Positions 33,232 to 41,829 of a stretch of DNA of 64,000 bases are shown one piece after another. Both the position numbers and the translations under genes were made by a program. Within the stretch, counting starts at the first letter, position 1, and each line of letters starts with the position of its first letter. The stretch comes from Streptomyces alboniger (GTDB lineage: Bacteria; Actinomycetota; Actinomycetes; Streptomycetales; Streptomycetaceae). The DNA is taken from assembly GCF_008704395.1 (NCBI RefSeq), contig NZ_CP023695.1, positions 7,068,001 through 7,132,000 on the forward strand, given 5' to 3'. The notes below the pieces were generated by a model. It was not told the origin of the DNA and searched no databases. It saw nothing but the letters and a program-made list of their open reading frames with translations.

Positions 33232-33506
33232 CTGTCCGTCCGGGCCCGCCGCGCCCCACCGGTCTCCCAACTCCCTCGCGCACAGGGAGGGTTGACGCCA
33301 ATCGGTGTGTTGTTGTGATGTGCCGAACACCCCGACGAGGCGTGAGGGGTTGTACAACGTAAGCTGTACCGGTGCTGATTCGCGGCAAGTGGGGCGATAT
33401 GGCGCGGTACCCCGGCCGGGCCACGGTCCACCTCGGACAGGGCTGGGCGGCGTGTCCGAAATAGGATGTATTGGGTCAGCAGTGTAGAACGGGAGATGTG
33501 ACGGCA
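33232..33506 (+). promoter_or_regulatory. Upstream region of the hopanoid operon
   Basis: This 275-base gene-free stretch must hold the operon promoter. Candidate elements are TTGACG at about 33293 and minus-10-like TAGGAT at 33462-33467; they do not form a correctly spaced pair, so neither is certain. TTGTACAACG followed by TGTACC near 33353-33371 is a TGTAC-type repeated half-site that could bind a regulator. GGGAG at 33491-33495 is the ribosome binding site of hpnC. Confidence 0.4.
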
Positions 33507-34409
33507 ATGGCTACGGATGATCTCCGGCTCCGCGATGCATCCGCCGTCCTCGACAAGGCCGCGGCCGAGAACTTCCCCGTGGCCCCCTTCTTCCTGCCCC
33601 GGGCCTGGCGTGACGACCTCATGGCCGTCTACGGCGTCGTACGGCTCATCGACGACATCGGCGACGGCGACCTCGCACCCGAAGCCGGGCACGCCCGCTA
33701 TCTCGGCCTCGACCCCGCCGACGCCCCCGCCGACCCGCCGCGGCTGCTCGACGCCGTCGAGGCCGACCTCGGCAAGCTCTTCGACGGCGGCGCCCCCGGT
33801 CACCCGCTGGTGCGGGCGCTGCGGCCCACGGCCGACCGCGGGGCCGTGACGATCACCCCCTTCCTCGACCTGATCGCGGCCAACCGCCAGGACCAGCACG
33901 TCACGCGCTACGACACCTTCGACGACCTCGTGGCGTACTGCGCGCTCTCGGCCAACCCCATCGGCCGCCTCGTCCTCGCCATCACCGGCACCGCCACCCC
34001 CGAACGTCTGCGCCTGTCCGACGCCGTCTGCACCGGCCTCCAGATCGTCGAGCACCTCCAGGACGTCGCCGAGGACCTGCGGCGCGACCGCATCTACCTG
34101 CCGATCGAGGACATGTCCCGCTTCCACGTCAGCGAGGCCGACCTGGCCGCGCCCACCGCGGGCGCGTCGGTGCGCGCACTGGTCGCATACGAAACAGAAC
34201 GCGCCCGCTGCCTCCTGAATGAAGGCACCCCCCTGGTGGGTAGCGTCCACGGCAGGCTGAAGCTGCTGCTCGCCGGGTTCGTGGCGGGGGGAAAGGCGGC
34301 GGCCCACGCCATCGTCGCCGCCGGATACGACGTACTGCCCGGTCCACCCAAGCCCACCAAGCCCCGCCTGTTGCGCGAGGCGGGGGCGGTTCTGCGAGGA
34401 GAGGGGTGA
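33507..34409 (+). CDS. hpnC: HpnC, hydroxysqualene synthase-type enzyme
   Basis: A 300-aa squalene/phytoene synthase-fold protein and first gene of the hopanoid operon. The first Asp-rich motif is in RLIDDIGDGD near residue 48 and the second in QDVAEDLRRDRIYLP near 180. In the HpnCDE route, HpnD makes presqualene diphosphate from two FPP, HpnC converts it to hydroxysqualene, and HpnE reduces this to squalene. ATG at 33507 has GGGAG 11 bases upstream; GTG at 33498 in the same frame is too close to that site. The stop overlaps the GTG start of hpnD by 4 bases. Confidence 0.9.
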   Translation: MATDDLRLRDASAVLDKAAAENFPVAPFFLPRAWRDDLMAVYGVVRLIDDIGDGDLAPEAGHARYLGLDPADAPADPPRLLDAVEADLGKLFDGGAPGHPLVRALRPTADRGAVTITPFLDLIAANRQDQHVTRYDTFDDLVAYCALSANPIGRLVLAITGTATPERLRLSDAVCTGLQIVEHLQDVAEDLRRDRIYLPIEDMSRFHVSEADLAAPTAGASVRALVAYETERARCLLNEGTPLVGSVHGRLKLLLAGFVAGGKAAAHAIVAAGYDVLPGPPKPTKPRLLREAGAVLRGEG

Positions 34410-35356
34410 GCCGGACCGTGGAGTCAGATCCGCAGATGTCCGCGCCGGTGCTCGCCGCGTACAGCTACTGCGAGACCGTCACCGGACAGCAGGCGCGCAA
34501 CTTCGCGTACGGCATCAGGCTGCTGCCGACGCCGAAGCGGCGCGCCATGTCGGCGCTCTACGCCCTGTCGCGGCGCGTGGACGACATCGGCGACGGCGCG
34601 CTCGCGCCGGACGTCAAGGCGGACCGGCTCGACGAGACCCGGCAGCTCCTCGCCCGGATCCGCGAGGGGGAGGTCGCGGAGGACGACACCGACCCGGTGG
34701 CGGTCGCCCTCGCGCACGCCGCCGCCCACTTCCCCATCCCCATGGAGGGCCTCGACGAGCTCATCGACGGCGTCCTGATGGACGTACGCGGTGAGACGTA
34801 CGAGACCTGGGAGGACCTCAAGGGCTACTGCCGCTGTGTCGCCGGGGCCATCGGGCGGCTCTCGCTCGGTGTGTTCGGTACGGAACGGGGGGCGCTCCAC
34901 GCGGAGCGCGCGCCGGAGTATGCCGACACGCTCGGCCTCGCACTCCAACTGACCAACATTCTGCGGGACGTTCGCGAGGACGCCGTCGGCGGGCGCACCT
35001 ATCTGCCCGCCGAGGACCTCGCCAAGTTCGGCTGCTCCGCCGGGTTCTCGGGCCCCACACCGCCTGCCGGATCCGACTTCGCGGGCCTCGTCCACTTCGA
35101 GGTGCGCCGCGCCCGCGCCCTGTTCGCCGAGGGCTACCGCCTGCTGCCCATGCTGGACCGGCGCAGCGGCGCCTGCGTCGCGGCCATGGCCGGCATCTAC
35201 CGCCGCCTCCTCGACCGCATCGAGCGGGAGCCGGAGGCCGTCCTGCGCGGGCGCGTCTCGCTGCCGGGCCACGAGAAGGCGTACGTCGCCGTGCGCGGAC
35301 TGTCCGGGTTCGACGCGCGGACCGTCTCGCGCCAGACCGTCAGGAGGCGCGTGTGA
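34406..35356 (+). CDS. hpnD: HpnD, presqualene diphosphate synthase
   Basis: A 316-aa head-to-head prenyl synthase. Motif 1 is in YALSRRVDDIGDGAL near residue 55 and motif 2 in LTNILRDVREDAVGGRTYLP near 183, a better match to classical squalene/phytoene synthases than its neighbour HpnC. It condenses two farnesyl diphosphates to presqualene diphosphate. GTG start at 34406 overlaps the hpnC stop (GTGA). The C-terminal codons contain an AGGAGG sequence that serves as ribosome binding site for a 37-codon ORF starting on the stop codon. Confidence 0.92.
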   Translation: MSRTVESDPQMSAPVLAAYSYCETVTGQQARNFAYGIRLLPTPKRRAMSALYALSRRVDDIGDGALAPDVKADRLDETRQLLARIREGEVAEDDTDPVAVALAHAAAHFPIPMEGLDELIDGVLMDVRGETYETWEDLKGYCRCVAGAIGRLSLGVFGTERGALHAERAPEYADTLGLALQLTNILRDVREDAVGGRTYLPAEDLAKFGCSAGFSGPTPPAGSDFAGLVHFEVRRARALFAEGYRLLPMLDRRSGACVAAMAGIYRRLLDRIEREPEAVLRGRVSLPGHEKAYVAVRGLSGFDARTVSRQTVRRRV

Positions 35357-35469
35357 TGCGCGTTCGGGGGAACCGGGCGGCGGCCGGCGCGGCACCCGCC
35401 AAGCGGTGGGCAACCCTCCGCTCCAAGGTCGCGTCCCAGACTGCGACAGCCGAAAGGGAGGGTGCATGA
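35356..35469 (+). CDS. 37-aa ORF between hpnD and hpnE (DUF6380-like)
   Basis: ATG at 35356 lies eight bases after AGGAGG and shares its A with the hpnD stop; the frame ends at TGA 35467-35469, overlapping the hpnE ATG. The product begins MRVRGNRAAAGAAPAKRWAT, continues LRSKVASQTATAE and ends REGA, and is rich in Arg and Ala. It reminds me of the small actinomycete DUF6380 proteins with KRxATLR and ASLTAT patterns, and a small gene occupies the same place in S. coelicolor as far as I remember. Overlap at both ends indicates translational coupling hpnD to ORF to hpnE. Its function is unknown; it could be a peptide of its own or only a coupling device. Confidence 0.55.
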   Translation: MRVRGNRAAAGAAPAKRWATLRSKVASQTATAEREGA

Positions 35470-36890
35470 AGAGCGAGGACATGCGGCCCGAAGGGCTGAC
35501 CGCGGATGCCGAGGGCCGCCCTGGTGGGGCGGCCGCCGTAGTGATCGGCGGCGGACTCGCCGGCATCACCGCCGCCCTCTCGCTGGCCGACGCGGGACTG
35601 CGCGTGACGCTCCTGGAGGGGCGGCCGCGGCTCGGCGGGCTCGCGTTCTCCTTCCGGCGCGGCGAACTGACCGTCGACAACGGCCAGCACGTCTACCTCC
35701 GCTGCTGCACCGCCTACCGGTGGTTCCTCGACCGCGTCGAGGGCGCGCACCTCGCCCCCTTGCAGGAACGTCTCGACGTGCCCGTCCTCGACGCCGACCG
35801 CAACCGCCTCGGACGGCTGCGGCGCGCCGCGCTGCCCGTGCCGCTCCATCTGGCGGCGAGCCTCGCCACGTATCCGCACCTCTCGCTCGCCGAGCGCGCC
35901 AACGTGGGGCGCGCGGCACTCGCCCTCAAGGGGCTCGACCCCGCCGATCCCGTGCTCGACGGCCAGGACTTCGGCAGCTGGCTGGCCAGGCACGGTCAGA
36001 CGCCGCGCGCCATCGAGGCCCTGTGGGACCTCGTGGGCGTCGCCACGCTCAACGCCGTCGCGGGTGACGCCTCGCTCGGGCTCGCCGCGATGGTGTTCAA
36101 GACCGGGCTGCTCTCGGACCCGGGCGCCGCGGACATCGGCTGGTCCCGGGTGCCCCTCGGGGATCTGCACGACACGCTGGCCCGCAAGGCGCTCGACGCC
36201 GCGGGGGTCCGTACCGAACTGAGGGCGCGCGTCACCTCCATCTCCCGTACGGACGAAGGAGGTTGGCGGGTCGAGGTGCCCGGCGAGGCCATCGAGGCCG
36301 ACACCGTGGTGCTCGCCGTGCCGCAGCACGAGGCGCATGACCTGCTCCCCGACGGCGCGCTCGACCAGCCCGACCGGCTCCTGGACATCGACAACGCGCC
36401 GATCCTCAACGTCCACGTGGTGTACGACAGGAAGGTGCTGAAGCGGCCGTTCTTCGCCGCCCTCGGCACGCCCGTGCAGTGGGTCTTCGACCGGACCGAG
36501 GCGTCCGGCCTCGCCGAGGGGCAGTACCTCGCGCTCTCGCAGTCCGCCGCGCAGGACGAGATCGACGCGCCGGTCGCCGCGCTGCGCGAGCGCTATCTGC
36601 CCGAGCTGGAGCGGCTGCTGCCCGCCGCGCACGGCGCGGAGGTACGGGACTTCTTCGTCACCCGCGAGCGCACGGCGACCTTCGCCCCCATCCCCGGCGT
36701 CGGCAGGCTCAGGCCCGGCGCCCGCACCAAGGCCCGCGGCCTCTACCTCGCGGGCGCGTGGACCGCCACCGGCTGGCCCGCGACCATGGAGAGCGCCGTG
36801 CGCAGCGGCATCAGCGCGGCCGAGGCCGCGCTCTCCGCACTCGACCGACCGCGTGATCACCTCTTCGCATTCGAGGAGGCGGCGGCGTGA
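35466..36890 (+). CDS. hpnE: HpnE, hydroxysqualene-associated FAD-dependent desaturase/reductase
   Basis: A 474-aa flavoprotein of the phytoene desaturase-like amine oxidoreductase family. The FAD-binding loop is VIGGGLAGITAALSLADAG near residue 28 with the acidic LLEGRPRLGG; the C-terminal FAD segment is GLYLAGAWTATGWPATMESAVRSG, near residue 430. In the HpnCDE pathway it performs the last reduction to squalene. ATG at 35466 has AAAGGGAGGG five to six bases upstream. It ends at 36890; a GTG at 36887 overlaps the stop, but the better start of the next gene is farther down. Confidence 0.9.
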   Translation: MKSEDMRPEGLTADAEGRPGGAAAVVIGGGLAGITAALSLADAGLRVTLLEGRPRLGGLAFSFRRGELTVDNGQHVYLRCCTAYRWFLDRVEGAHLAPLQERLDVPVLDADRNRLGRLRRAALPVPLHLAASLATYPHLSLAERANVGRAALALKGLDPADPVLDGQDFGSWLARHGQTPRAIEALWDLVGVATLNAVAGDASLGLAAMVFKTGLLSDPGAADIGWSRVPLGDLHDTLARKALDAAGVRTELRARVTSISRTDEGGWRVEVPGEAIEADTVVLAVPQHEAHDLLPDGALDQPDRLLDIDNAPILNVHVVYDRKVLKRPFFAALGTPVQWVFDRTEASGLAEGQYLALSQSAAQDEIDAPVAALRERYLPELERLLPAAHGAEVRDFFVTRERTATFAPIPGVGRLRPGARTKARGLYLAGAWTATGWPATMESAVRSGISAAEAALSALDRPRDHLFAFEEAAA

Positions 36891-36949
36891 AGCTCGACAT
36901 CCTGGGGTCAGGTCCCCAGAGAACCAGCACCGGAACAAGAGGAGAAACT

Positions 36950-38017
36950 GTGCCGACTGTGCCCTCGGCCGAAACGGCTGCCGACACGGTGGACGTGACC
37001 TCACTGCTCGAGCGCGGAAGGACGCTGGCCACCCCGGTGCTGCGGGCCGCGGTGGACCGCCTCGCGCCGCCCATGGACACCGTCGCCGCCTACCACTTCG
37101 GGTGGATCGACGCCGCGGGCAACCCGTCCGACGGCGACGGCGGCAAGGCCGTGCGCCCCGCGCTCGCCCTGCTCTCCGCCGAGGCCGCCGGCGCCGCACC
37201 CGAGGTCGGCGTCCCCGGCGCGGTCGCCGTCGAGCTCGTACACAACTTCTCGCTGCTGCACGACGATCTGATGGACGGCGACGAACAGCGCCGCCACCGC
37301 GACACCGTGTGGAAGGTGCACGGCCCCGCGCAGGCCATCCTCGTCGGCGACGCCCTCTTCGCGCTCGCCAACGAGATCCTCCTGGAGATCGGCACCGTCG
37401 AGGCGGGCCGCGCCACGCGCCGCCTCACCACCGCCACGCGCGCCCTCATCGACGGCCAGGCACAGGACATCTCCTACGAACACCGCGAGCGGGTCACCGT
37501 CGAGGAGTGCCTGGAGATGGAGGGCAACAAGACCGGCGCCCTGCTCGCCTGCGCCGTCTCCATCGGCGCCGTCCTCGGCGGCGCCGACGACCGCACCGCC
37601 GACATCCTGGAGAAGTACGGCTACCACCTCGGCCTCGCCTTCCAGGCCGTGGACGACCTGCTCGGCATCTGGGGCGACCCGGACGCCACCGGAAAGCAGA
37701 CGTGGAGCGATCTGCGTCAGCGCAAGAAGTCCCTGCCCGTCGTCGCCGCGCTCGCCGCGGGCGGACCCGCCTCCGAGCGCCTCGGCGACCTGCTCGCCGC
37801 CGACGCCAAGAGCAGTGACTTCGACAGCTTCTCCGAGGAGGAGTTCGCCGCGCGCGCCGCCCTGATCGAAGAGGCCGGAGGGCGCGAGTGGACCGCCGAG
37901 GAGGCCAGGCGCCAGCACACCATCGCCATCGAGGCGCTGGACACCGTCCAGATGCCGGACCGCGTGCGGGCGCAGCTCGTCGCGCTCGCCGACTTCGTCG
38001 TCGTACGAAAGAGATGA
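36950..38017 (+). CDS. Trans-polyprenyl diphosphate synthase (FPP/GGPP type)
   Basis: A 355-aa all-helical prenyltransferase. The first Asp-rich motif is in FSLLHDDLMDGD, the second in FQAVDDLLGIWGD; GGKAVRPALALLSAEA is the family N-terminal motif. The phenylalanine five residues before DDLMD with no two-residue insertion is the pattern of archaeal-type GGPP synthases, although the hopanoid route needs FPP. GTG at 36950 has AGAGGAG six bases upstream and was preferred to GTG at 36887, which overlaps the hpnE stop and would add 21 residues. In the operon it should supply prenyl diphosphate to HpnD. Confidence 0.85.
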   Translation: MPTVPSAETAADTVDVTSLLERGRTLATPVLRAAVDRLAPPMDTVAAYHFGWIDAAGNPSDGDGGKAVRPALALLSAEAAGAAPEVGVPGAVAVELVHNFSLLHDDLMDGDEQRRHRDTVWKVHGPAQAILVGDALFALANEILLEIGTVEAGRATRRLTTATRALIDGQAQDISYEHRERVTVEECLEMEGNKTGALLACAVSIGAVLGGADDRTADILEKYGYHLGLAFQAVDDLLGIWGDPDATGKQTWSDLRQRKKSLPVVAALAAGGPASERLGDLLAADAKSSDFDSFSEEEFAARAALIEEAGGREWTAEEARRQHTIAIEALDTVQMPDRVRAQLVALADFVVVRKR

Positions 38018-38118
38018 TCACTATCGGCCAGATATGACTCGCAGTCGCCGGCCGGCGCCCAGCGCGTCGGCCGACGGCGGACCCAGAGCAGAGGAACCGA
38101 CTGCACGAAGGGGAAGCC

Positions 38119-40122
38119 ATGACAGCGACGACCGACGGAAGCACCGGAGCGGTGACGCCCCGCGCGGCCTCGGCCAGCCAGCCCATCGACACGACCGCCG
38201 CGCCGGCGGGCGCACGGGACGCCGCCGCGCGCGCCCTACAGCGCTCGACCGAATTCCTGCTCTCCCGGCAGGACGCCCAGGGTTGGTGGAAGGGCGACCT
38301 CGAGACCAATGTGACGATGGACGCCGAGGACCTCCTCCTGCGGCAGTTCCTCGGCATCAGGGACGAGCACACCACACGCGCCGCAGCGCTCTTCATCCGC
38401 GGCGAACAGCGCGAGGACGGCACCTGGGCCACCTTCTACGGCGGACCCGGCGAACTCTCCACCACCATCGAGGCGTACGTCGCGCTGCGCCTGGCAGGCG
38501 ACCGGCCCGAGGACGCGCACATGGCGAGGGCCTCCGCCTGGATCCGGGGCCAGGGCGGTATCGCCGCGAGCCGGGTCTTCACCCGCATCTGGCTCGCCCT
38601 GTTCGGCTGGTGGAAGTGGGACGACCTGCCCGAACTCCCACCGGAACTCATCTACTTCCCCTCGTGGGTCCCGCTCAACATCTACGACTTCGGCTGCTGG
38701 GCCCGGCAGACCATAGTGCCGCTGACGATCGTCTCGGCCAAGCGGCCCGTGCGCCCCGCGCCCTTCGCGCTGGACGAGCTGCACATCGATGCGAGCGACC
38801 CGAGACCGGCCACACCACTGGCATCCGTGGCCAGTTGGGACGGTGTCTTCCAACGGCTCGACAAGGCGCTGCACGTCTACCACAAGGTCGCGCCGCGGCG
38901 GCTGCGCGAGGCCGCGATGAACAGCGCCGCCCGCTGGATCATCGAGCGGCAGGAGAACGACGGCTGCTGGGGCGGGATCCAGCCGCCCGCGGTCTACTCG
39001 ATCATCGCGCTGCACCTGCTCGGCTACGACCTGGAGCACCCCGTCCTCAAGGCCGGGCTCGCCTCGCTCGACCGGTTCGCGGTGTGGCGCGAGGACGGGG
39101 CCCGGATGATCGAGGCCTGCCAGTCGCCCGTGTGGGACACGTGCCTCGCGACCATCGCGCTCGCCGACGCCGGACTGCCCGCCGACCACCCGCAGCTGGT
39201 CAAGGCCGCGGACTGGATGCTGGGCGAGCAGGTCGTACGGCCCGGCGACTGGTCGGTGCGCAGGCCCGAACTGACCCCGGGCGGCTGGGCGTTCGAGTTC
39301 CACAACGACAACTACCCCGACATCGACGACACCGCCGAGGTCGCCCTCGCGCTGCGCCGGGTCGCGCACCCGGACAAGGAGCGGGTGGACAACGCCATCG
39401 AGCGCGGGGTGCGCTGGACCCTCGGGATGCAGTCGAAGAACGGCGCCTGGGCCGCCTTCGACGTCGACAACACCAGCCCCTTCCCCAACCGGCTGCCGTT
39501 CTGCGACTTCGGCGAGGTCATCGACCCGCCGTCCGCCGACGTCACCGCCCACGTCGTGGAGATGCTCGCCGTCGAGGGCAGGTCCCACGATCCGCGCACC
39601 CGGCGCGGCATCGCGTGGCTGCTCGCCGAACAGGAGCCGACCGGCGCCTGGTTCGGACGCTGGGGAGTCAACTACGTATACGGCACAGGGTCGGTGGTGC
39701 CCGCGCTGATCACGGCAGGGCTGCCCGCCTCGCATCCCGCGATCCGCCGCGCCGTGAGCTGGCTGGAGTCGGTGCAGAACGACGACGGCGGCTGGGGCGA
39801 GGACCTGCGCTCCTACCGTGACCGGGGCTGGGCCGGACGCGGCACCTCGACCGCCTCGCAGACCGCGTGGGCGCTGCTCGCCCTGCTCTCGGCGGGGGAG
39901 CGCGATGCCACGTCCGTGGAGCGGGCCGTGACCTGGCTCGCCCGGACGCAGCGCGCGGACGGCTCCTGGGACGAGCCGTACTTCACCGGCACCGGCTTCC
40001 CCTGGGACTTCTCCATCAACTACCACCTCTACCGCCAGGTGTTCCCGCTCACCGCGCTCGGCAGGTACGTCAACGGCGAGCCGTTCGCCGACGGCCCCGG
40101 CCGCGTGCCCAAGGGGGGCTGA
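38119..40122 (+). CDS. shc: Squalene-hopene cyclase
   Basis: A 667-aa monotopic membrane cyclase that turns squalene into hopene and hopanol. The catalytic DxDD motif is Asp401-Ile-Asp403-Asp404 (PDIDDTAE), Asp403 being the expected general acid. Several QW repeats are visible, for example QDAQGWWKG, REDGTWATFYGG, ENDGCWGGIQ, QSKNGAWAAF, NDDGGWGEDL and RADGSWDEPYFTG. The length is close to the 630-680 of characterised enzymes. ATG at 38119 follows GAAGGGG. The stop overlaps the hpnG start (TGATG). Confidence 0.95.
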   Translation: MTATTDGSTGAVTPRAASASQPIDTTAAPAGARDAAARALQRSTEFLLSRQDAQGWWKGDLETNVTMDAEDLLLRQFLGIRDEHTTRAAALFIRGEQREDGTWATFYGGPGELSTTIEAYVALRLAGDRPEDAHMARASAWIRGQGGIAASRVFTRIWLALFGWWKWDDLPELPPELIYFPSWVPLNIYDFGCWARQTIVPLTIVSAKRPVRPAPFALDELHIDASDPRPATPLASVASWDGVFQRLDKALHVYHKVAPRRLREAAMNSAARWIIERQENDGCWGGIQPPAVYSIIALHLLGYDLEHPVLKAGLASLDRFAVWREDGARMIEACQSPVWDTCLATIALADAGLPADHPQLVKAADWMLGEQVVRPGDWSVRRPELTPGGWAFEFHNDNYPDIDDTAEVALALRRVAHPDKERVDNAIERGVRWTLGMQSKNGAWAAFDVDNTSPFPNRLPFCDFGEVIDPPSADVTAHVVEMLAVEGRSHDPRTRRGIAWLLAEQEPTGAWFGRWGVNYVYGTGSVVPALITAGLPASHPAIRRAVSWLESVQNDDGGWGEDLRSYRDRGWAGRGTSTASQTAWALLALLSAGERDATSVERAVTWLARTQRADGSWDEPYFTGTGFPWDFSINYHLYRQVFPLTALGRYVNGEPFADGPGRVPKGG

Positions 40123-40775
40123 TGGACGAGGCCCCGGACCGGCGGCCCGGCGCCGCACCGCTGCTGATCGCCTGCGCGCTCGGCATCGAGCGCCTCGCCC
40201 TGCGCACCGGCGATCGCGGCGGAGCCCCGGGACACATGACCGTGCTGCGCACCGGCATGGGCCCCGAGAACGCCGAGCGCGCCATCGGCGGGGCGCTCGG
40301 TACCGAGCCGCTGCGGGCCGCGGCCGTCCTCGCCACCGGTTTCTGCGCGGGCCTCGCCCCCGGTATGCACCCCGGCGACCTGGTCGTCGCCGAGGAGACC
40401 AGGGACGCGCACGGCAGCACGCCGTGCGACGGGGCGGGGCTGCTGGTCGAGGAGCTGGCGCGGGCCCTGCCCGGCCGCACCGTGCACACCGGCCCGCTCA
40501 CCGGCTCCGACCACGTCGTCCGGGGCCCCGAGCGCGGCGCCCTGCTCGCCACCGGCGCGATCGCCGTCGACATGGAATCCGCCGCCACCCTGCGAGGCGC
40601 GGTACGCGCGGGACGGCGGCCCGTTGCGGCCGTCCGGGTGGTCGTGGACGCCCCGCAGCATGAACTGGTCCGCATCGGCACGGTGCGCGGTGGAATATCA
40701 GCGTTCCGCGTCCTTCGTGCCGTGCTCCCCGCATTTTTCGAATGGCACCGTTCTTCTTTGCTCCCCTGGAGGTGA
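40122..40775 (+). CDS. hpnG: HpnG-like adenosylhopane nucleoside phosphorylase
   Basis: A 217-aa protein of the MTA/SAH nucleosidase-purine phosphorylase fold. TGFCAGLAPGMHPGDLVVAEE near residue 67 and AIAVDMESAATLRGA near residue 147 carry the phosphate/ribose-binding and base-binding elements of the family. In the hopanoid pathway HpnG removes adenine from adenosylhopane, leaving ribosylhopane on the way to bacteriohopanetetrol. ATG at 40122 has AAGGGGGG just upstream. It ends five bases before hpnH. Confidence 0.87.
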   Translation: MDEAPDRRPGAAPLLIACALGIERLALRTGDRGGAPGHMTVLRTGMGPENAERAIGGALGTEPLRAAAVLATGFCAGLAPGMHPGDLVVAEETRDAHGSTPCDGAGLLVEELARALPGRTVHTGPLTGSDHVVRGPERGALLATGAIAVDMESAATLRGAVRAGRRPVAAVRVVVDAPQHELVRIGTVRGGISAFRVLRAVLPAFFEWHRSSLLPWR

Positions 40776-40780
40776 GCCAG

Positions 40781-41803
40781 ATGGCCATGCCGCTGCGCCA
40801 GACCGTCAAGGTCGCTACGTATCTCTTTGAACAGAAGCTCCGCAAGCGCGACAAGTTCCCGCTGATCGTCGAGTTGGAACCCCTCTTCGCCTGCAATCTC
40901 AAATGCGAGGGGTGCGGGAAGATCCAGCACCCCGCCGGTGTGCTCAAGCAGCGCATGCCGGTGGCCCAGGCCGTGGGCGCCGTCCTGGAGTCCGGGGCGC
41001 CGATGGTGTCCATCGCCGGTGGCGAGCCTCTGATGCACCCTCAGATCGACGAGATCGTGCGGCAGTTGGTGGCAAAGAAGAAGTACGTCTTCCTCTGCAC
41101 CAACGCCATGCTGCTGCGCAAGAAGCTGGAGAAGTTCACCCCCTCGCCGTACTTCGCGTTCGCCGTGCACATCGACGGGATGCGGGAGCGGCACGACGAG
41201 TCCGTCGCCAAGGAGGGAGTGTTCGACGAGGCGGTGGCGGCCATCAAGGAGGCCAAGCGGTGCGGGTTCCGTGTCACCACCAATTCGACGTTCTTCAACA
41301 CCGACACCCCGCAGACCATCATCGAGGTGCTGAACTTCCTCAATGACGAGCTGCACGTCGACGAGATGATGCTCTCGCCCGCCTACGCCTACGAGAAGGC
41401 GCCCGACCAGGAGCACTTCCTGGGCGTCGAGCAGACCCGTGAGCTGTTCAAGAAGGCCTTCGCGGGCGGCAACCGGCGGCGCTGGCGGCTGAACCACTCC
41501 CCGCTCTTCCTGGACTTCCTGGAGGGCAAGGCGGACTTCCCGTGCACCGCGTGGGCGATCCCGAACTACTCGCTCTTCGGCTGGCAGCGCCCCTGCTACC
41601 TCATGAGCGACGGCTACGTCCCGACCTACCGGGAGCTCATCGAGGAGACCGACTGGGACAAGTACGGCCGCGGCAAGGACCCGCGCTGCGCCAACTGCAT
41701 GGCGCACTGCGGCTACGAGCCGACCGCCGTCCTCGCCACCATGGGCTCCCTCAAGGAGTCCATCCGCGCCGCCCGCGAGACGGCCACGGGAAGCCGCGGC
41801 TGA
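40781..41803 (+). CDS. hpnH: HpnH, adenosyl-hopene transferase (radical SAM)
   Basis: A 340-aa radical SAM enzyme that attaches a 5'-deoxyadenosyl group to hopene. The [4Fe-4S] motif CNLKCEGC uses Cys38, Cys42 and Cys45; [14 protein letters not shown] is the SAM-binding GGE region. The C-terminal part has more cysteines ([15 protein letters not shown]) in a SPASM-like or HpnH-specific region. ATG at 40781 has GGAGGTG seven bases upstream; an in-frame upstream ATG at 40742 lies inside hpnG and has no ribosome binding site. dxs follows after 26 bases. Confidence 0.93.
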   Translation: MAMPLRQTVKVATYLFEQKLRKRDKFPLIVELEPLFACNLKCEGCGKIQHPAGVLKQRMPVAQAVGAVLESGAPMVSIAGGEPLMHPQIDEIVRQLVAKKKYVFLCTNAMLLRKKLEKFTPSPYFAFAVHIDGMRERHDESVAKEGVFDEAVAAIKEAKRCGFRVTTNSTFFNTDTPQTIIEVLNFLNDELHVDEMMLSPAYAYEKAPDQEHFLGVEQTRELFKKAFAGGNRRRWRLNHSPLFLDFLEGKADFPCTAWAIPNYSLFGWQRPCYLMSDGYVPTYRELIEETDWDKYGRGKDPRCANCMAHCGYEPTAVLATMGSLKESIRAARETATGSRG

Positions 41804-41829
41804 CGGCCAATCAGAGAGGGGGCCCGAGC

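Noticed and set aside
33507..35356. Phytoene synthase pair (carotenoid cluster)
   Set aside because: Neighbours shc, hpnG and hpnH place the two prenyl synthases in hopanoid synthesis; no carotenoid gene follows.
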